NCBI RefSeq assembly: GCF_001274945.1 | Contig: NZ_LILB01000008.1 | Span: forward strand, 124,001-188,000 | DNA: 64,000 nucleotides | Origin: Viridibacillus arvi | GTDB taxonomy: Bacteria > Bacillota > Bacilli > Bacillales_A > Planococcaceae | Reading direction: 5' to 3' | Part shown: positions 39,426 through 48,506 of the stretch, piece after piece | How positions within the stretch are numbered: position 1 is the stretch's first letter | Layout of the letters: every line of letters begins with the position of its first letter | Made by a program: the position numbers and the translations under genes | Notes under the pieces: model-generated | Told to the model about the DNA's origin: nothing | Databases searched by the model: none | The model's input: only the letters and a program-made list of their open reading frames with translations

Positions 39426-41357
39426 TTAGCGAATATGGGATAAATAACGCCAGCGAATTAAATAGAAATAGAAAAATTGAACACAAGTGATAGCTGCTAA
39501 AACGATTAATATTTCCCTTAATATCGAAAGCTCTGCAATACCTATCCAAAATGCCTGTAATGACATAAATGCAAATGTACTGTGCAACATTGCTAGACCC
39601 CAAGGTAAAAAGAACTGTGGTATCAATTGTCTATTCACAATTTTCCGTAGTTCCCTTTCCGTAATCCCCATTCTCCTGAGTGCATTAAATTGCTGCTTAT
39701 CTCGCTCTAAACCCGTATATAATTTAAAGTAAATAAAACTACCAGATGCTAAGAAAAACACAGAAGCTGCTAATAAACCAATAAAAAGCAACAGTGCAAA
39801 AGTCGAACGTATAAATGAATAGTCTAAGCCGGAATTCTCAAAGTAGAATGGTAATTCACCTTGATGATTATTTAGATAAGCATCTGTCACCATCGCATCT
39901 AACTCTACTCCAATATTCTTAGTAGCTGTCCACTGTGGTACATGAAATACATACAAGTGATTTGTGGACTGTTCGGCATTTGCTCCAACCATTGCCTCAT
40001 CGATTAAATTGAAATCATCGTCATTTATGACAATGACATTAGTTCCAAGCTCAGTAGGAGAAAAAAGAACACGTGGATAAACTGAATTGATGTAAAGTGG
40101 AATACTATTTTCTTGTAAAACTGTCCTGACCTTCTTGTTCCTTAATTCCTCTAAAGACTTCTCGGAATAGGCTAAAAAGATGGCCTCCCCTTGATCCAAA
40201 TTGACAACAGGATAACCAAATACTAGAGCCAGTCTATTTATATCTGATTGTCGAATAATTTTTACCGGCTGTTGAGTATTAGAAGATGTTTGACGTTTAA
40301 CCGTAAACTTATTTAGATGATAAGACAGTCCCTTTGCTTCTAATTCTTTCGTCAAACCATTAATATGTGCTTCTTCATAAGGATTATCTAATTTACTCGA
40401 ATAGACGAGGCCCAGTGGATTTAGACGATGAAACTGATGAGTAAATGTCGACATAGAGATAAGCGTACCCATAGCTAAAAAAGCCAAGGTGGAAACCATG
40501 CAAGAGATAAAAAACATACGCGCATTTTCTCGCATAATAATAGACACTTCAGAAACGGTTATTAAACGATACTTATGCCAATACATTTTCTTTCGAGCAC
40601 GCACAAAAGACATCAGCCACTGTAGTGTATCCGTGAAAAACAAATATGTCCCCAAACTTGCTAAAGGAGGTAATATTGCTGATAAAACCATTAAACGTTC
40701 TTGTGTCGTTAATGAAGCTAGCACATAAGAAAGAATTAATATCAACAATCCTAAAATAGCTCGCCATTTCGAATAAGAGGCCGTCTGTTCATTGCGCCAG
40801 TAACCCTTTAGCAAATCGATAACATCACGATCTCGTATGAACATCACGCTAACAAACGAAATAATTACAAATAAACTTGTAAATGTCCCAATTGTTAATG
40901 CAAATGGCTCCCAAGAAAAATACAATGGAAGGCTATCGATTTGTAAAATTTCGCGAACAATCATAAAAAAGAATTTCGCAAAGGCATAACCGAATACAAT
41001 CCCTACAATAATAGAAGTTACTCCTATAATTATCGTTTCTAGTAATACCAGCTTATTTAACTGGCGCTTTTCCATTCCAAGATGCATGAGTAAACCAAAT
41101 TCCTTGGAACGGGCCTGAAGGAATGCACGCATTGAGTAGAATAAGAAGAACATCATAAATAACACTAATATGACTTCTGCGACAAACATTCCTTGGAATG
41201 CAATTTCCCTTAGAAACTCATCCTCTACCTTCGGATGAAACATGAGCATTGAGTAAATAAAAAACACCATCACGGATGATACGCTCGACATAAAAAATGC
41301 TGCATAAACTCGGTAATTCCTTATAACATTACGGTAGGCGAACTGTCGAAAAGTCAC
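39426..41357 (-). CDS. BceB-type ABC transporter permease
   Basis: About 643 residues, ten predicted transmembrane helices: one at the N-terminus, three near 55-160, two to three near 200-280, a large extracellular domain of about 200 residues, and three at the C-terminus. FtsX-like regions ARSKEFGLLMHLGMEKRQLNKLVLLE and RMGITERELRKIVNRQ. The layout is diagnostic of peptide-antibiotic BceB permeases, which sense and remove lipid II-binding drugs. I prefer GTG 41357 as start (eight bases after GGGAGG; MTFRQFAYRNV matches YxdM-like N-termini); ATG 41363 and 41387 are alternatives. Overlaps the ATPase gene by 29 bases. Confidence 0.9.
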   Translation of the reverse strand: MTFRQFAYRNVIRNYRVYAAFFMSSVSSVMVFFIYSMLMFHPKVEDEFLREIAFQGMFVAEVILVLFMMFFLFYSMRAFLQARSKEFGLLMHLGMEKRQLNKLVLLETIIIGVTSIIVGIVFGYAFAKFFFMIVREILQIDSLPLYFSWEPFALTIGTFTSLFVIISFVSVMFIRDRDVIDLLKGYWRNEQTASYSKWRAILGLLILILSYVLASLTTQERLMVLSAILPPLASLGTYLFFTDTLQWLMSFVRARKKMYWHKYRLITVSEVSIIMRENARMFFISCMVSTLAFLAMGTLISMSTFTHQFHRLNPLGLVYSSKLDNPYEEAHINGLTKELEAKGLSYHLNKFTVKRQTSSNTQQPVKIIRQSDINRLALVFGYPVVNLDQGEAIFLAYSEKSLEELRNKKVRTVLQENSIPLYINSVYPRVLFSPTELGTNVIVINDDDFNLIDEAMVGANAEQSTNHLYVFHVPQWTATKNIGVELDAMVTDAYLNNHQGELPFYFENSGLDYSFIRSTFALLLFIGLLAASVFFLASGSFIYFKLYTGLERDKQQFNALRRMGITERELRKIVNRQLIPQFFLPWGLAMLHSTFAFMSLQAFWIGIAELSILREILIVLAAITCVQFFYFYLIRWRYLSHIR

Positions 41358-42102
41358 CGACATGACCTCCCAATAGACTGAGCACATTCAAAATCCCTTG
41401 GAAAAATGTCTGACGGTGATCATCTTTATAGATTTCATTGAAATACTCACCATCTTTGATAAATAACACACGATCACAATAACTTGCTGCAATTGGATCA
41501 TGCGTCACCATTACGATTGTCGTACCCTCTTTTTTATTTATGCGTCCTAACAGCTCTAACACATCTCTTGAGGAATTGGAATCTAAATTCCCAGTTGGTT
41601 CATCTGCTAAAATTAGAGATGGTTTATGAATAAGAGCTCTTCCAATTGCCGTCTTTTGGGCTTGTCCACCCGAGATTTCATTTGGACGTTTTTCTAAAAT
41701 AGACTGAATGCCTAGCTGCTTTGATACACTCTGCACCCGCTCTTCCATTAGCTCAACATCCATATTATCCAAAGTCAAGGGTAATACCATATTCTCCTCA
41801 ACCGTTAGCATCTGTAATAAGTTGAAATCTTGAAATACGAAGCCAAGTTGACGACGTCGAAAATAAGCCAGTTCGTTCTTATTCAACTCATGAGGCTTAA
41901 TGCCATCTACGGTGATTTCACCAGAAGTAGGTGTATCTATCGTTGAGACAACATTTAACAATGTCGTTTTGCCGCTACCCGAAGGACCCATAACAGCCAA
42001 AAACTCGCCCTTCTCTACTTCAAAACTCAGTTGATTAAGCGCTCGATGTGTAACTTTTCCTTCATAAACTTTTGTAACTTCATCAATTTTCAAGATAGAC
42101 AC
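41329..42102 (-). CDS. BceA-type ABC transporter ATP-binding protein
   Basis: 257-residue ATPase: Walker A GPSGSGKTT, signature ISGGQAQKTAIGRAL, Walker B LILADEPTGNLD, and H-loop MVTHDPIAAS. Note the ABC signature reads SGGQAQ rather than the usual SGGQQQ. It powers the BceB-type permease that follows; the pair handles a cell-wall-active peptide. C-terminal extension of about 25 residues overlaps the permease start. Confidence 0.93.
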   Translation of the reverse strand: MSILKIDEVTKVYEGKVTHRALNQLSFEVEKGEFLAVMGPSGSGKTTLLNVVSTIDTPTSGEITVDGIKPHELNKNELAYFRRRQLGFVFQDFNLLQMLTVEENMVLPLTLDNMDVELMEERVQSVSKQLGIQSILEKRPNEISGGQAQKTAIGRALIHKPSLILADEPTGNLDSNSSRDVLELLGRINKKEGTTIVMVTHDPIAASYCDRVLFIKDGEYFNEIYKDDHRQTFFQGILNVLSLLGGHVGDFSTVRLP

Positions 42103-42139
42103 AAGTCCGCCTCACTTTCTATGAAATGCTAGGGTCGCT

Positions 42140-43132
42140 CTATGAACGATTAAACAAAACCTTCAGCTTCGTCCCTTTACCTACCTCAGATTCAATTAAT
42201 AACTGGTGTCCTAATTTATCACAAACCTCTTGTGCTAAATACAAACCCATTCCCGTCGACTCACCTGTTTTACGTCCATTCTCACCTGTGAAAAATGGAC
42301 GTGTTACACGCTTCAAATCTGATGGAGGTATACCTATTCCTTCATCTCTAATTGTCAGTTCAATATGATTCTCCGTAACTTCCGTGGATAAATATATTTT
42401 TTTACCCTCTTCAAACGTATATTTAACTGCATTTGTAATAAATTGACCAATAATAAATTTCATCCATTTTGAATCAGTTGGAACCATAAGATTTTCATCT
42501 ATCGCAATATCAGGATAAACACGATTCGCAATAAATAACCGTTTATGCTCATTAACTGCCTCAACAACCATTTGACGAAGTTCAACTTGTTCAATTTTCA
42601 TGTCCTCTTCAAATGTATCGATTCTCGCATTCATCAATACAGTCTCAAGACTTCGTTTCATACGATCGACTTCTTCTTGGACACTCTTCTTATCTAATTC
42701 ACCCTCTTCTTGTAAGAGTAATTCTAATACAGCAAGAGGTGTTTTCATTTGATGTACCCATTGATTCATGAATTGTAAATGTCGATTTTGCTTCGCATAT
42801 AAAGCCTGTACTTCTAGTTGATATATTTTATAAAGTGTATGGATGAAAACCTCTGTTTGCAAATGCTCTGGTGTTTTTGCATTTTTTTGTAATGCATCTT
42901 CCATTGCTTTTGGCTTAACAGATATCTTTTTATAAAAAGATTGCCGCATAATATAACGTGTGGCTAAATATGTGAACGTTAATATTAAAGTAATCACAAT
43001 GGAATACACTGCCGTATCCACATTTCTTAAGCCATCTAACCAAAATAACACTAAAATAAATAGCACTAATAACACTTCAAAAAAGACTAATGTAATATTA
43101 TCCTTCAGAAATAATCTGACATTCGGCATCAT
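42140..43132 (-). CDS. Intramembrane-sensing histidine kinase (BceS type)
   Basis: 330 residues. Two transmembrane helices near the N-terminus (about 14-31 and 40-58) with only a few residues between, so no sensor domain is exposed. H-box FMNQWVHQMKTPLAVL, N-box FITNAVKYTF, G1/G2 IRDEGIGI and GMGLYLAQEV. Kinases of this type sense through their BceAB transporter, encoded directly downstream. Start overlaps the response regulator stop by one base. Confidence 0.92.
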   Translation of the reverse strand: MMPNVRLFLKDNITLVFFEVLLVLFILVLFWLDGLRNVDTAVYSIVITLILTFTYLATRYIMRQSFYKKISVKPKAMEDALQKNAKTPEHLQTEVFIHTLYKIYQLEVQALYAKQNRHLQFMNQWVHQMKTPLAVLELLLQEEGELDKKSVQEEVDRMKRSLETVLMNARIDTFEEDMKIEQVELRQMVVEAVNEHKRLFIANRVYPDIAIDENLMVPTDSKWMKFIIGQFITNAVKYTFEEGKKIYLSTEVTENHIELTIRDEGIGIPPSDLKRVTRPFFTGENGRKTGESTGMGLYLAQEVCDKLGHQLLIESEVGKGTKLKVLFNRS

Positions 43133-43836
43133 TAAGACTCCTCTGAGTGTAATACAAACCGATAACCAGCGCCTCTAACGGTTTCAATCGTCGACTGAAC
43201 ATCATAATCTGACAGCTTCTTTCGTACGCGTGTCATGTTCACATTCAACGTATTCTCATCTACAAATGCTTGATCATCCCACAGCTCTTCTAGCAATTGC
43301 TCTCGAGATACAACTTTAGGAGCTTGTCCCATCAACAATTCTAAAATTACACATTCTTTTTTCTGCAACGGAATTTGAGCTTGTTTCGTATGCAATTCCA
43401 TACGTTCCAAGAACAAGTGAAGCTGACCTTGTTTTACAGTTCTCTCTTCTTGCTTAGTAGCATATTCCCCATATGATCGACGTAAATGACTCTTTATTTT
43501 TGCTAGCACGATTTCGTAATGGAACGGTTTCGTAATAAAGTCGTCTCCACCATTTTCCAGTGCAAAAATTTGATCCATTTCGCCTGAACGAGCCGATATA
43601 AAAATAATTGGACAAGTCGTTAACTGTCTAAGCTGACGACACCAATAATATCCATCATATGAAGGTAAATTAATATCAAGCAAAACAAGATGAGGATTGA
43701 ACGCCGTAAATTCTTCAAGGATGCTATCAAAAGATTCTACAGTTTTTACTTCATAATGATATTTGCGCAAAGTATCAGCAAGTAACGAAGCAATTTTCAA
43801 ATCATCCTCTACGATTAATATACGATGAGTATTCAT
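43132..43836 (-). CDS. OmpR-family response regulator (BceR type)
   Basis: 234 residues; receiver domain with acceptor Asp in LVLLDINLPSYDGYYW and Lys in DDFITKPFHYE; C-terminal winged HTH with TLNVNMTRVRKKLSDYDVQSTIETVRGAGYRF. First gene of the RR-HK-ATPase-permease operon; it likely activates this operon or the ABC genes. Confidence 0.93.
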   Translation of the reverse strand: MNTHRILIVEDDLKIASLLADTLRKYHYEVKTVESFDSILEEFTAFNPHLVLLDINLPSYDGYYWCRQLRQLTTCPIIFISARSGEMDQIFALENGGDDFITKPFHYEIVLAKIKSHLRRSYGEYATKQEERTVKQGQLHLFLERMELHTKQAQIPLQKKECVILELLMGQAPKVVSREQLLEELWDDQAFVDENTLNVNMTRVRKKLSDYDVQSTIETVRGAGYRFVLHSEES

Positions 43837-43891
43837 TCCACTCTCCCCTTCATCTTGACCGCAATTTCAAACATTATGCTGTCAAATTTAA

Positions 43892-44884
43892 TTAATATAT
43901 CAATTGTATAAATTGTTCTTTCGTAACACCACCAAAGTACGTTGGTACATCGATAGCATTTAGAGCTTCATCAATAACATTGCGTTCATAATTTTTCCCA
44001 ACTAATGCCTGTTCTACATCTGCCATATCACCAACGCCAAAGAAATCGCCGAAAATATGTACTTCCTCCATAATTCCCTTTTTAACTTCTAAACGCACAT
44101 CAATACTTCCTGAAGGGAAACGTTGAGAACGTTGTACGTTAAATTTTGGCGATTGTCCATAATTCCAATCCCATTGTTGATAACGTTCTTCAGATAATTT
44201 GTAGATATTAGCCCAGTCTTCATCAGTTAGTTCATAATATTGTATATTCTCTTCGCCACCGAAAATCGATTTTAAGATTTCCAAACGAAATTCTTCTACT
44301 GTCATTGCTTCATTCATAAATTCTGTAATATTCGCTACACGTGATCTAATCGATTTGATTCCTTTTGATTCGATTTTCTCTTTTTTCACTTTTAAAGCTG
44401 AAACAACTGCATCAATTTCTGTATCAAACAATAATGTACCATGGCTGAACATACGACCTTTTGTTGAGAATTGAGCGTTACCTGATATTTTACGACCTTC
44501 AGCCAGAATATCATTACGACCTGATAACTCAGAGTTAATACCCATTTTTTGTAACGCATCCACTACCGGTTGTGTGAATTTTTTAAAGTTTTGGAAGCTA
44601 TCTCCGTCATCTTTTGTTAAGAAACTGAAGTTTAAATTTCCTAGGTCATGATACACAGCACCACCACCAGATAATCGACGTACAACGATGATACCATTAT
44701 CTTCAACATAATCAGTATTTATCTCTTCAACTGTATTTTGATTTCGACCAATAATGATTGAGGGTTGATTGATATAGAACAGTAAAAAAGAATCTTTCTC
44801 TACATCCATCGTTTTTAATGCATACTCCTCAATGGCTAAGTTAATGCGTGGATCTGTAATACCTTTATTATCTATAAAAAACAT
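43892..44884 (-). CDS. lplJ: Lipoate-protein ligase A (LplJ type)
   Basis: Attaches free lipoate to E2/GcvH proteins through lipoyl-AMP. 330 residues; IIIGRNQNTVEEINTDYVEDNGIIVVRRLSGGGAVYHDLGNLNFSF is the family's N-terminal signature, GRNDILAEGRKISGNAQFSTKGRMFSHGTLLFD the lipoate site, and a C-terminal accessory domain follows. Position near yhfH matches B. subtilis yhfJ. Monocistronic. Confidence 0.96.
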   Translation of the reverse strand: MFFIDNKGITDPRINLAIEEYALKTMDVEKDSFLLFYINQPSIIIGRNQNTVEEINTDYVEDNGIIVVRRLSGGGAVYHDLGNLNFSFLTKDDGDSFQNFKKFTQPVVDALQKMGINSELSGRNDILAEGRKISGNAQFSTKGRMFSHGTLLFDTEIDAVVSALKVKKEKIESKGIKSIRSRVANITEFMNEAMTVEEFRLEILKSIFGGEENIQYYELTDEDWANIYKLSEERYQQWDWNYGQSPKFNVQRSQRFPSGSIDVRLEVKKGIMEEVHIFGDFFGVGDMADVEQALVGKNYERNVIDEALNAIDVPTYFGGVTKEQFIQLIY

Positions 44885-44938
44885 TCATTTCACTCCTCTT
44901 TAGTGTCTCAACAATTATTTTAACTTAAAATTAGGTTT

Positions 44939-44968
44939 TTGTATTGACATAAATGTCTGTGTTATAAT
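44939..44968 (+). promoter_or_regulatory. Promoter of yhfH with overlapping dyad
   Basis: TTGTAT (44939-44944), 18-base spacer, TATAAT (44963-44968). A TTGACA at 44944 is only 13 bases from the -10. GACAT-AA-ATGTC (44946-44957) is a perfect small dyad inside the spacer region and may be an operator. Confidence 0.5.
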
Positions 44969-45023
44969 ACAATACATAATAACAAATCAGTAATATAACA
45001 GATTGTTTGGGAGGCGAGACACA

Positions 45024-45149
45024 ATGTTAGAAAATGTCGTTGAATTTTTCAAAAATTTACCCGCAAAACAATGCACTGTATGCGGTGAGAAAATCGAAGA
45101 ACAAAGCGAGTGCTATTCAAACACTTGTGAACATTGCAATTCTCTTTAA
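45024..45149 (+). CDS. yhfH: YhfH family small zinc-ribbon-like protein
   Basis: A 41-residue protein, MLENVVEFFKNLPAKQCTVC..., with Cys at 17, 20, 30, 35 and 38: a CxxC knuckle and a C-X4-C-X2-C cluster, which suggests Zn binding. It matches the YhfH family seen next to yhfI-lplJ in B. subtilis. Ribosome site GGGAGG lies seven to eight bases before the ATG. Function unknown. It is divergent from lplJ and has its own promoter and a downstream terminator. Confidence 0.9.
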   Translation: MLENVVEFFKNLPAKQCTVCGEKIEEQSECYSNTCEHCNSL

Positions 45150-45163
45150 TCGTTAATTATTGA

Positions 45164-45188
45164 TCAATCGAATTCCCCATTCGATTGA
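45164..45188. repeat. Hairpin after yhfH
   Basis: TCAATCGAAT (45164-45173) pairs perfectly with ATTCGATTGA (45179-45188) around loop TCCCC; one more A-T pair extends it to 11 bp. No T-run follows. It lies between the yhfH stop and the real terminator. Confidence 0.7.
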
Positions 45189-45250
45189 TAGCTCACATTC
45201 ATCACTAATTGAACCTTAGAGATGAACCTATATTAAATCGCTTACTTTTG

Positions 45251-45295
45251 AAAAAGCGAAGAGAGCCTGAACCACTCTCTTCGCTTTTTCTTTTT
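45251..45295 (+). terminator. Terminator of yhfH
   Basis: AAAAAGCGAAGAGAG/CTCTCTTCGCTTTTT, a 15-bp stem with a 9-base loop followed by CTTTTT. Confidence 0.88.
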
Positions 45296-45311
45296 ACACA
45301 AAACACTTTAC

Positions 45312-45353
45312 AAAAAAAAGGTTAAAGAGCATATTTCACTCTTTAACCTTTTT
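45312..45353. terminator. Terminator of the Pip-family gene
   Basis: AAAGGTTAAAGAG/CTCTTTAACCTTT stem, 9-base loop, A8 on one side and T5 on the other; immediately past the Pip gene stop on the minus strand. Confidence 0.88.
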
Positions 45354-45358
45354 CAATA

Positions 45359-47833
45359 TTATTCAGTTACTGCGTCAGTATTTGAATGACGTTTTTTAAA
45401 CATTAATGCAAAGTATCCAAAAGTAATGGCTAAACAAACAACCATGAATCCTAATAGAATACCTCCATTTGTCCAGAAGAAGCTCATATCTCCAGTAGAA
45501 ATCGCAGCTTTAAATCCTTGGACAGAGTATGTCATTGGTAATAACGTATTAAAAATGTGCAATGGTTTCGGTACTAATTCTAATGGGAATGTACCTGCAC
45601 TAGTTGTCAGTTGTAGTATCAAAATTAAGATAGCTACAAAACGACCTGGATCTGAGAAAATTGATACTAACATTTGAGTTAATGATAAGAATGTATAACT
45701 TGTAACTATCGCCATTAAAATGAAAGCACCCATATTAGCCGGTTCAAGTTTTAGACCCCAAACGACTATCGCGACTGCAGTCAATGATTGAATTAATCCA
45801 ACGACTGCCAAAACAGCTACTTTACTAGTAAACCATGAAACACCGTTAATTGGTTTTATCGCTGGTTCAACTAATGGGAAGACGATTGTGATTAATAGCG
45901 CACCTACAAATAGACCAAGTGCTAAGAAATATGGAGCGAAACCTGTACCGTAGTTAGGTACTGCGTTAATTTCTTGTTTCTCAACCGCTACTGGTTCACC
46001 GACCATGTCATAAGTTTTTTGCGTTGCATTTACTTCAGCAGCTTGTTCATTCGCTTCTTTTAATTTCCCTTGTAATGTGTTAGAACCATCTTTTAGTTCA
46101 GATGTTCCGTCTTTTAATTGACTTGAACCATCTTGTAGTTTATCTAAGCCTGTTATAAGTGATGTAGTCCCACCGCTTAATGTTACTAAACCTGTTGAAA
46201 GTTTACTAGAACCATCTTGTAATTGACCCATACCACTTGTTAATGATTGTGTACCATTTGCAAGTTGTGATGAACCATCAGCTAATTGTGATGAACCTGA
46301 TTGTAATTTATTGAAACCACCAGTTAGATCAGTTAAACCAACTTGTAATTGACCTGCTCCAGCATCTAGTTTTTTAGCGCCAGCAATTGATGTACTCCAA
46401 TTAGAAGCCAATTGATTAGTGCCTGCTGCTAATTGTTTTGTACCAGGAGCTAATTCTCCACTAACTGTTTTATTCATTTTATCTAAACCAGCTGCAACTG
46501 TTGCTGCACCTTGTTTTAATTCTACTGCCTTATCAGACGTAGGTATTTTCATAGTAGAAACTTGATTGTTTAGTTGTGCTGTTCCCTCACTTAACGCAGC
46601 AGCATTTTCACTGACTTTAGTAGCAGTTGCATCGATCTTTCCTGCTGATTGAAGTAAAGCACTTTTTTGTTCTTCAGAAATATTCATAGCCTTAATTTGA
46701 TTAACTAGCTCTTTTGTATCCGCTGCTAAACCTTGTGATCCTGCACTTAAACCAGCAGCTCCATCTTTTGTATCCTTAACTCCCTGTTGCAAGGCTGGCA
46801 CTTTTTCAGTCATAGCACCTAGACTATCTACAAGTTGCGTAACTCCTGCAGAAACATTTTGTGCACCTGGTGCTAATTGACCTAATCCTGTACTTAACGT
46901 GCCAACACCTGTATTTACTTTTTGTGCACCATCGTTTAGTGCATTAATATTTGTTGTATTTCCTTCTAAACCTTGCACTAAAGTTTCGGTACCTTTTTTC
47001 AATTCTGTTGAACCAGATTGTAATTGGCTTGAACCGTCTTTAGCAGATAGAATACCTGCATTCAAATCTGCAGATCCTTTTGCTAAAGATAAAGCACCTT
47101 GGTTTAACGTACCTGCACCATCTGCTGCTGAATCAATACCATTTTTTAAATCTGTTGATCCTTTTGCTGCTGTTTTAGCACCATCATTTAATTGAGTAGC
47201 GCCATCTGCCGCACTGCCAATACCGTCTTTTAATTGACTAGCACCGTCTTTTAATTTGTTAGAGCCCTTTTCAAGTTTTACAGCACCATCTGCTGCCTCA
47301 CCGAAACCGTCTCCTAATTTTGCAATATTTTTAAATAGCGTTTCAGCATAAGTAGCAGAAACATTTTTATTTACTTCTGCACGCACAAGCTCCATTGCTG
47401 AATTACCAATTTGTCCACCTAAGAAGTTGTATCCTTCATTTGGCCGATAAATAATTTTCATTTGTTCAGGATTATCATCTAATAAAGTACCAGCATTTTC
47501 TGAGAAGTTTTCGGGAATTTCAATTAAAATATAATAATCGCGATTCTTTAATCCTTCCTCCCCTTTTGCCTTAGATACTTCAACAAATTTAAATTCTTTA
47601 CTATCTCTTAAATTATCTGCCAAATCATTACCTAATTGCATTTCTATCCCTTCTATTTCAGCGCCTTTATCATTGTTGACAAGAGCGACCGGTAAATCCT
47701 GTAAATGTGAGTATGGATCCCAGAAAGCCCATAGGAACATACCTGCATATAGTACAGGAACGAAAAGAACCGCAATAATAGCAATCAGCATTTTTTTCGT
47801 GCGGAGAATTTTCGTAAACTCTGCCTTAATCAT
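45359..47833 (-). CDS. YhgE/Pip family membrane protein
   Basis: 824 residues. One N-terminal transmembrane helix (KKMLIAIIAVLFVPVLYAGMF), a long extracellular helical region (about 170-620) built of many repeats with GxxxLxxGxxxLxxG rhythm (SSQLADGSSQLANGTQSL, SKLKDGASQLKDGIG), then five to six C-terminal helices (ABC-2-type permease half). Related to Pip phage-infection proteins and the EsaA/type VII secretion family. Function in this locus unknown. TetR operator-like dyad directly upstream; the gene for its regulator is next to it. Confidence 0.88.
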   Translation of the reverse strand: MIKAEFTKILRTKKMLIAIIAVLFVPVLYAGMFLWAFWDPYSHLQDLPVALVNNDKGAEIEGIEMQLGNDLADNLRDSKEFKFVEVSKAKGEEGLKNRDYYILIEIPENFSENAGTLLDDNPEQMKIIYRPNEGYNFLGGQIGNSAMELVRAEVNKNVSATYAETLFKNIAKLGDGFGEAADGAVKLEKGSNKLKDGASQLKDGIGSAADGATQLNDGAKTAAKGSTDLKNGIDSAADGAGTLNQGALSLAKGSADLNAGILSAKDGSSQLQSGSTELKKGTETLVQGLEGNTTNINALNDGAQKVNTGVGTLSTGLGQLAPGAQNVSAGVTQLVDSLGAMTEKVPALQQGVKDTKDGAAGLSAGSQGLAADTKELVNQIKAMNISEEQKSALLQSAGKIDATATKVSENAAALSEGTAQLNNQVSTMKIPTSDKAVELKQGAATVAAGLDKMNKTVSGELAPGTKQLAAGTNQLASNWSTSIAGAKKLDAGAGQLQVGLTDLTGGFNKLQSGSSQLADGSSQLANGTQSLTSGMGQLQDGSSKLSTGLVTLSGGTTSLITGLDKLQDGSSQLKDGTSELKDGSNTLQGKLKEANEQAAEVNATQKTYDMVGEPVAVEKQEINAVPNYGTGFAPYFLALGLFVGALLITIVFPLVEPAIKPINGVSWFTSKVAVLAVVGLIQSLTAVAIVVWGLKLEPANMGAFILMAIVTSYTFLSLTQMLVSIFSDPGRFVAILILILQLTTSAGTFPLELVPKPLHIFNTLLPMTYSVQGFKAAISTGDMSFFWTNGGILLGFMVVCLAITFGYFALMFKKRHSNTDAVTE

Positions 47834-47858
47834 TCTTCATTCCTCCTATAAAACTGTG

Positions 47859-47881
47859 TGACTGAATCTCTCAATCAGTCA
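47859..47881. promoter_or_regulatory. TetR-type operator before the Pip gene
   Basis: TGACTGA (47859-47865) and TCAGTCA (47875-47881) form a perfect dyad with 7-bp arms and a 9-base centre, between the regulator stop and the Pip ribosome site. Likely target of the TetR protein next door. Confidence 0.65.
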
Positions 47882-47890
47882 TTTTTATTC

Positions 47891-47917
47891 AAAAAAAGAG
47901 TCTCACGGTAAGAGACC
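47891..47917 (-). terminator. Terminator overlapping the yhgD stop
   Basis: Minus-strand GTCTC...GAGAC stem plus T7; the regulator's TGA stop codon lies in the loop. The stem is short, so read-through into the Pip gene is plausible. Confidence 0.55.
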
Positions 47918-48472
47918 CCGAAAAATGGTATCTCGAAACAGTGAAGCTATTTTCTCTTCTGACAGTTCAAAATCATGCGTTTCTCCCCAGTCAGCAACAA
48001 AACCAAAATAAGCTTTTAATAATAAGTATGCAACTAGATCTGGTTCACATTCCCGAATTTCACCTTTGCTAATGGCTGTTTTAATTTTGTCACCCACAAA
48101 GTTAACAATTTCTTGTTCAATTCGAATGAGCACATGTTTCACTGCAGGTGTTCTAAGTTCCTTTTCTTCTTCTATCAATTTTGCATACAGAAGATGTACT
48201 TCTCGAAACTCTAATACTTTCATCAACACCGCGTGTGCATTTTGCTGGAATGGTTTTTCTGCTGAGATTGCTTCGTCTGCTGCCGTTTTCATCTCTTGAA
48301 TCATTTTCACGACAATCTCTTGAAAAAGGATTTCTTTATTACTAAAAAAAGTATAAATTGTTCCTTTCCCTACGTTTGCGATTTTCGCTACTTGATCCAT
48401 TGTTGTAGCTTTATACCCAAACAAAGAAAATGACTTCGAAGCCGCTTCAAGTATTTCTTGTCTGCGGTCCAT
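47903..48472 (-). CDS. TetR family regulator of the Pip gene (YhgD-like)
   Basis: 189 residues. HTH at the N-terminus: RRQEILEAASKSFSLFGYKATTMDQVAKIANVGKGTIYTFFSNKE; helical C-terminal ligand domain. Start ATG 48472 follows GGTGAG by seven bases; the TTG at 48487 sits inside that site. Gene order with the Pip gene and the hem genes matches yhgD-yhgE in B. subtilis. It probably represses itself and the Pip gene. Confidence 0.88.
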   Translation of the reverse strand: MDRRQEILEAASKSFSLFGYKATTMDQVAKIANVGKGTIYTFFSNKEILFQEIVVKMIQEMKTAADEAISAEKPFQQNAHAVLMKVLEFREVHLLYAKLIEEEKELRTPAVKHVLIRIEQEIVNFVGDKIKTAISKGEIRECEPDLVAYLLLKAYFGFVADWGETHDFELSEEKIASLFRDTIFRGLLP

Positions 48473-48506
48473 TTTGTTTCTCACCAACTTTCATTTTGAA
48501 TAAAAA

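Noticed and set aside
46899-47195. 98-codon plus-strand open frame inside the Pip gene
   Set aside because: Antisense to a repeat-rich coding region; the repeats keep the other strand open. No start signal.
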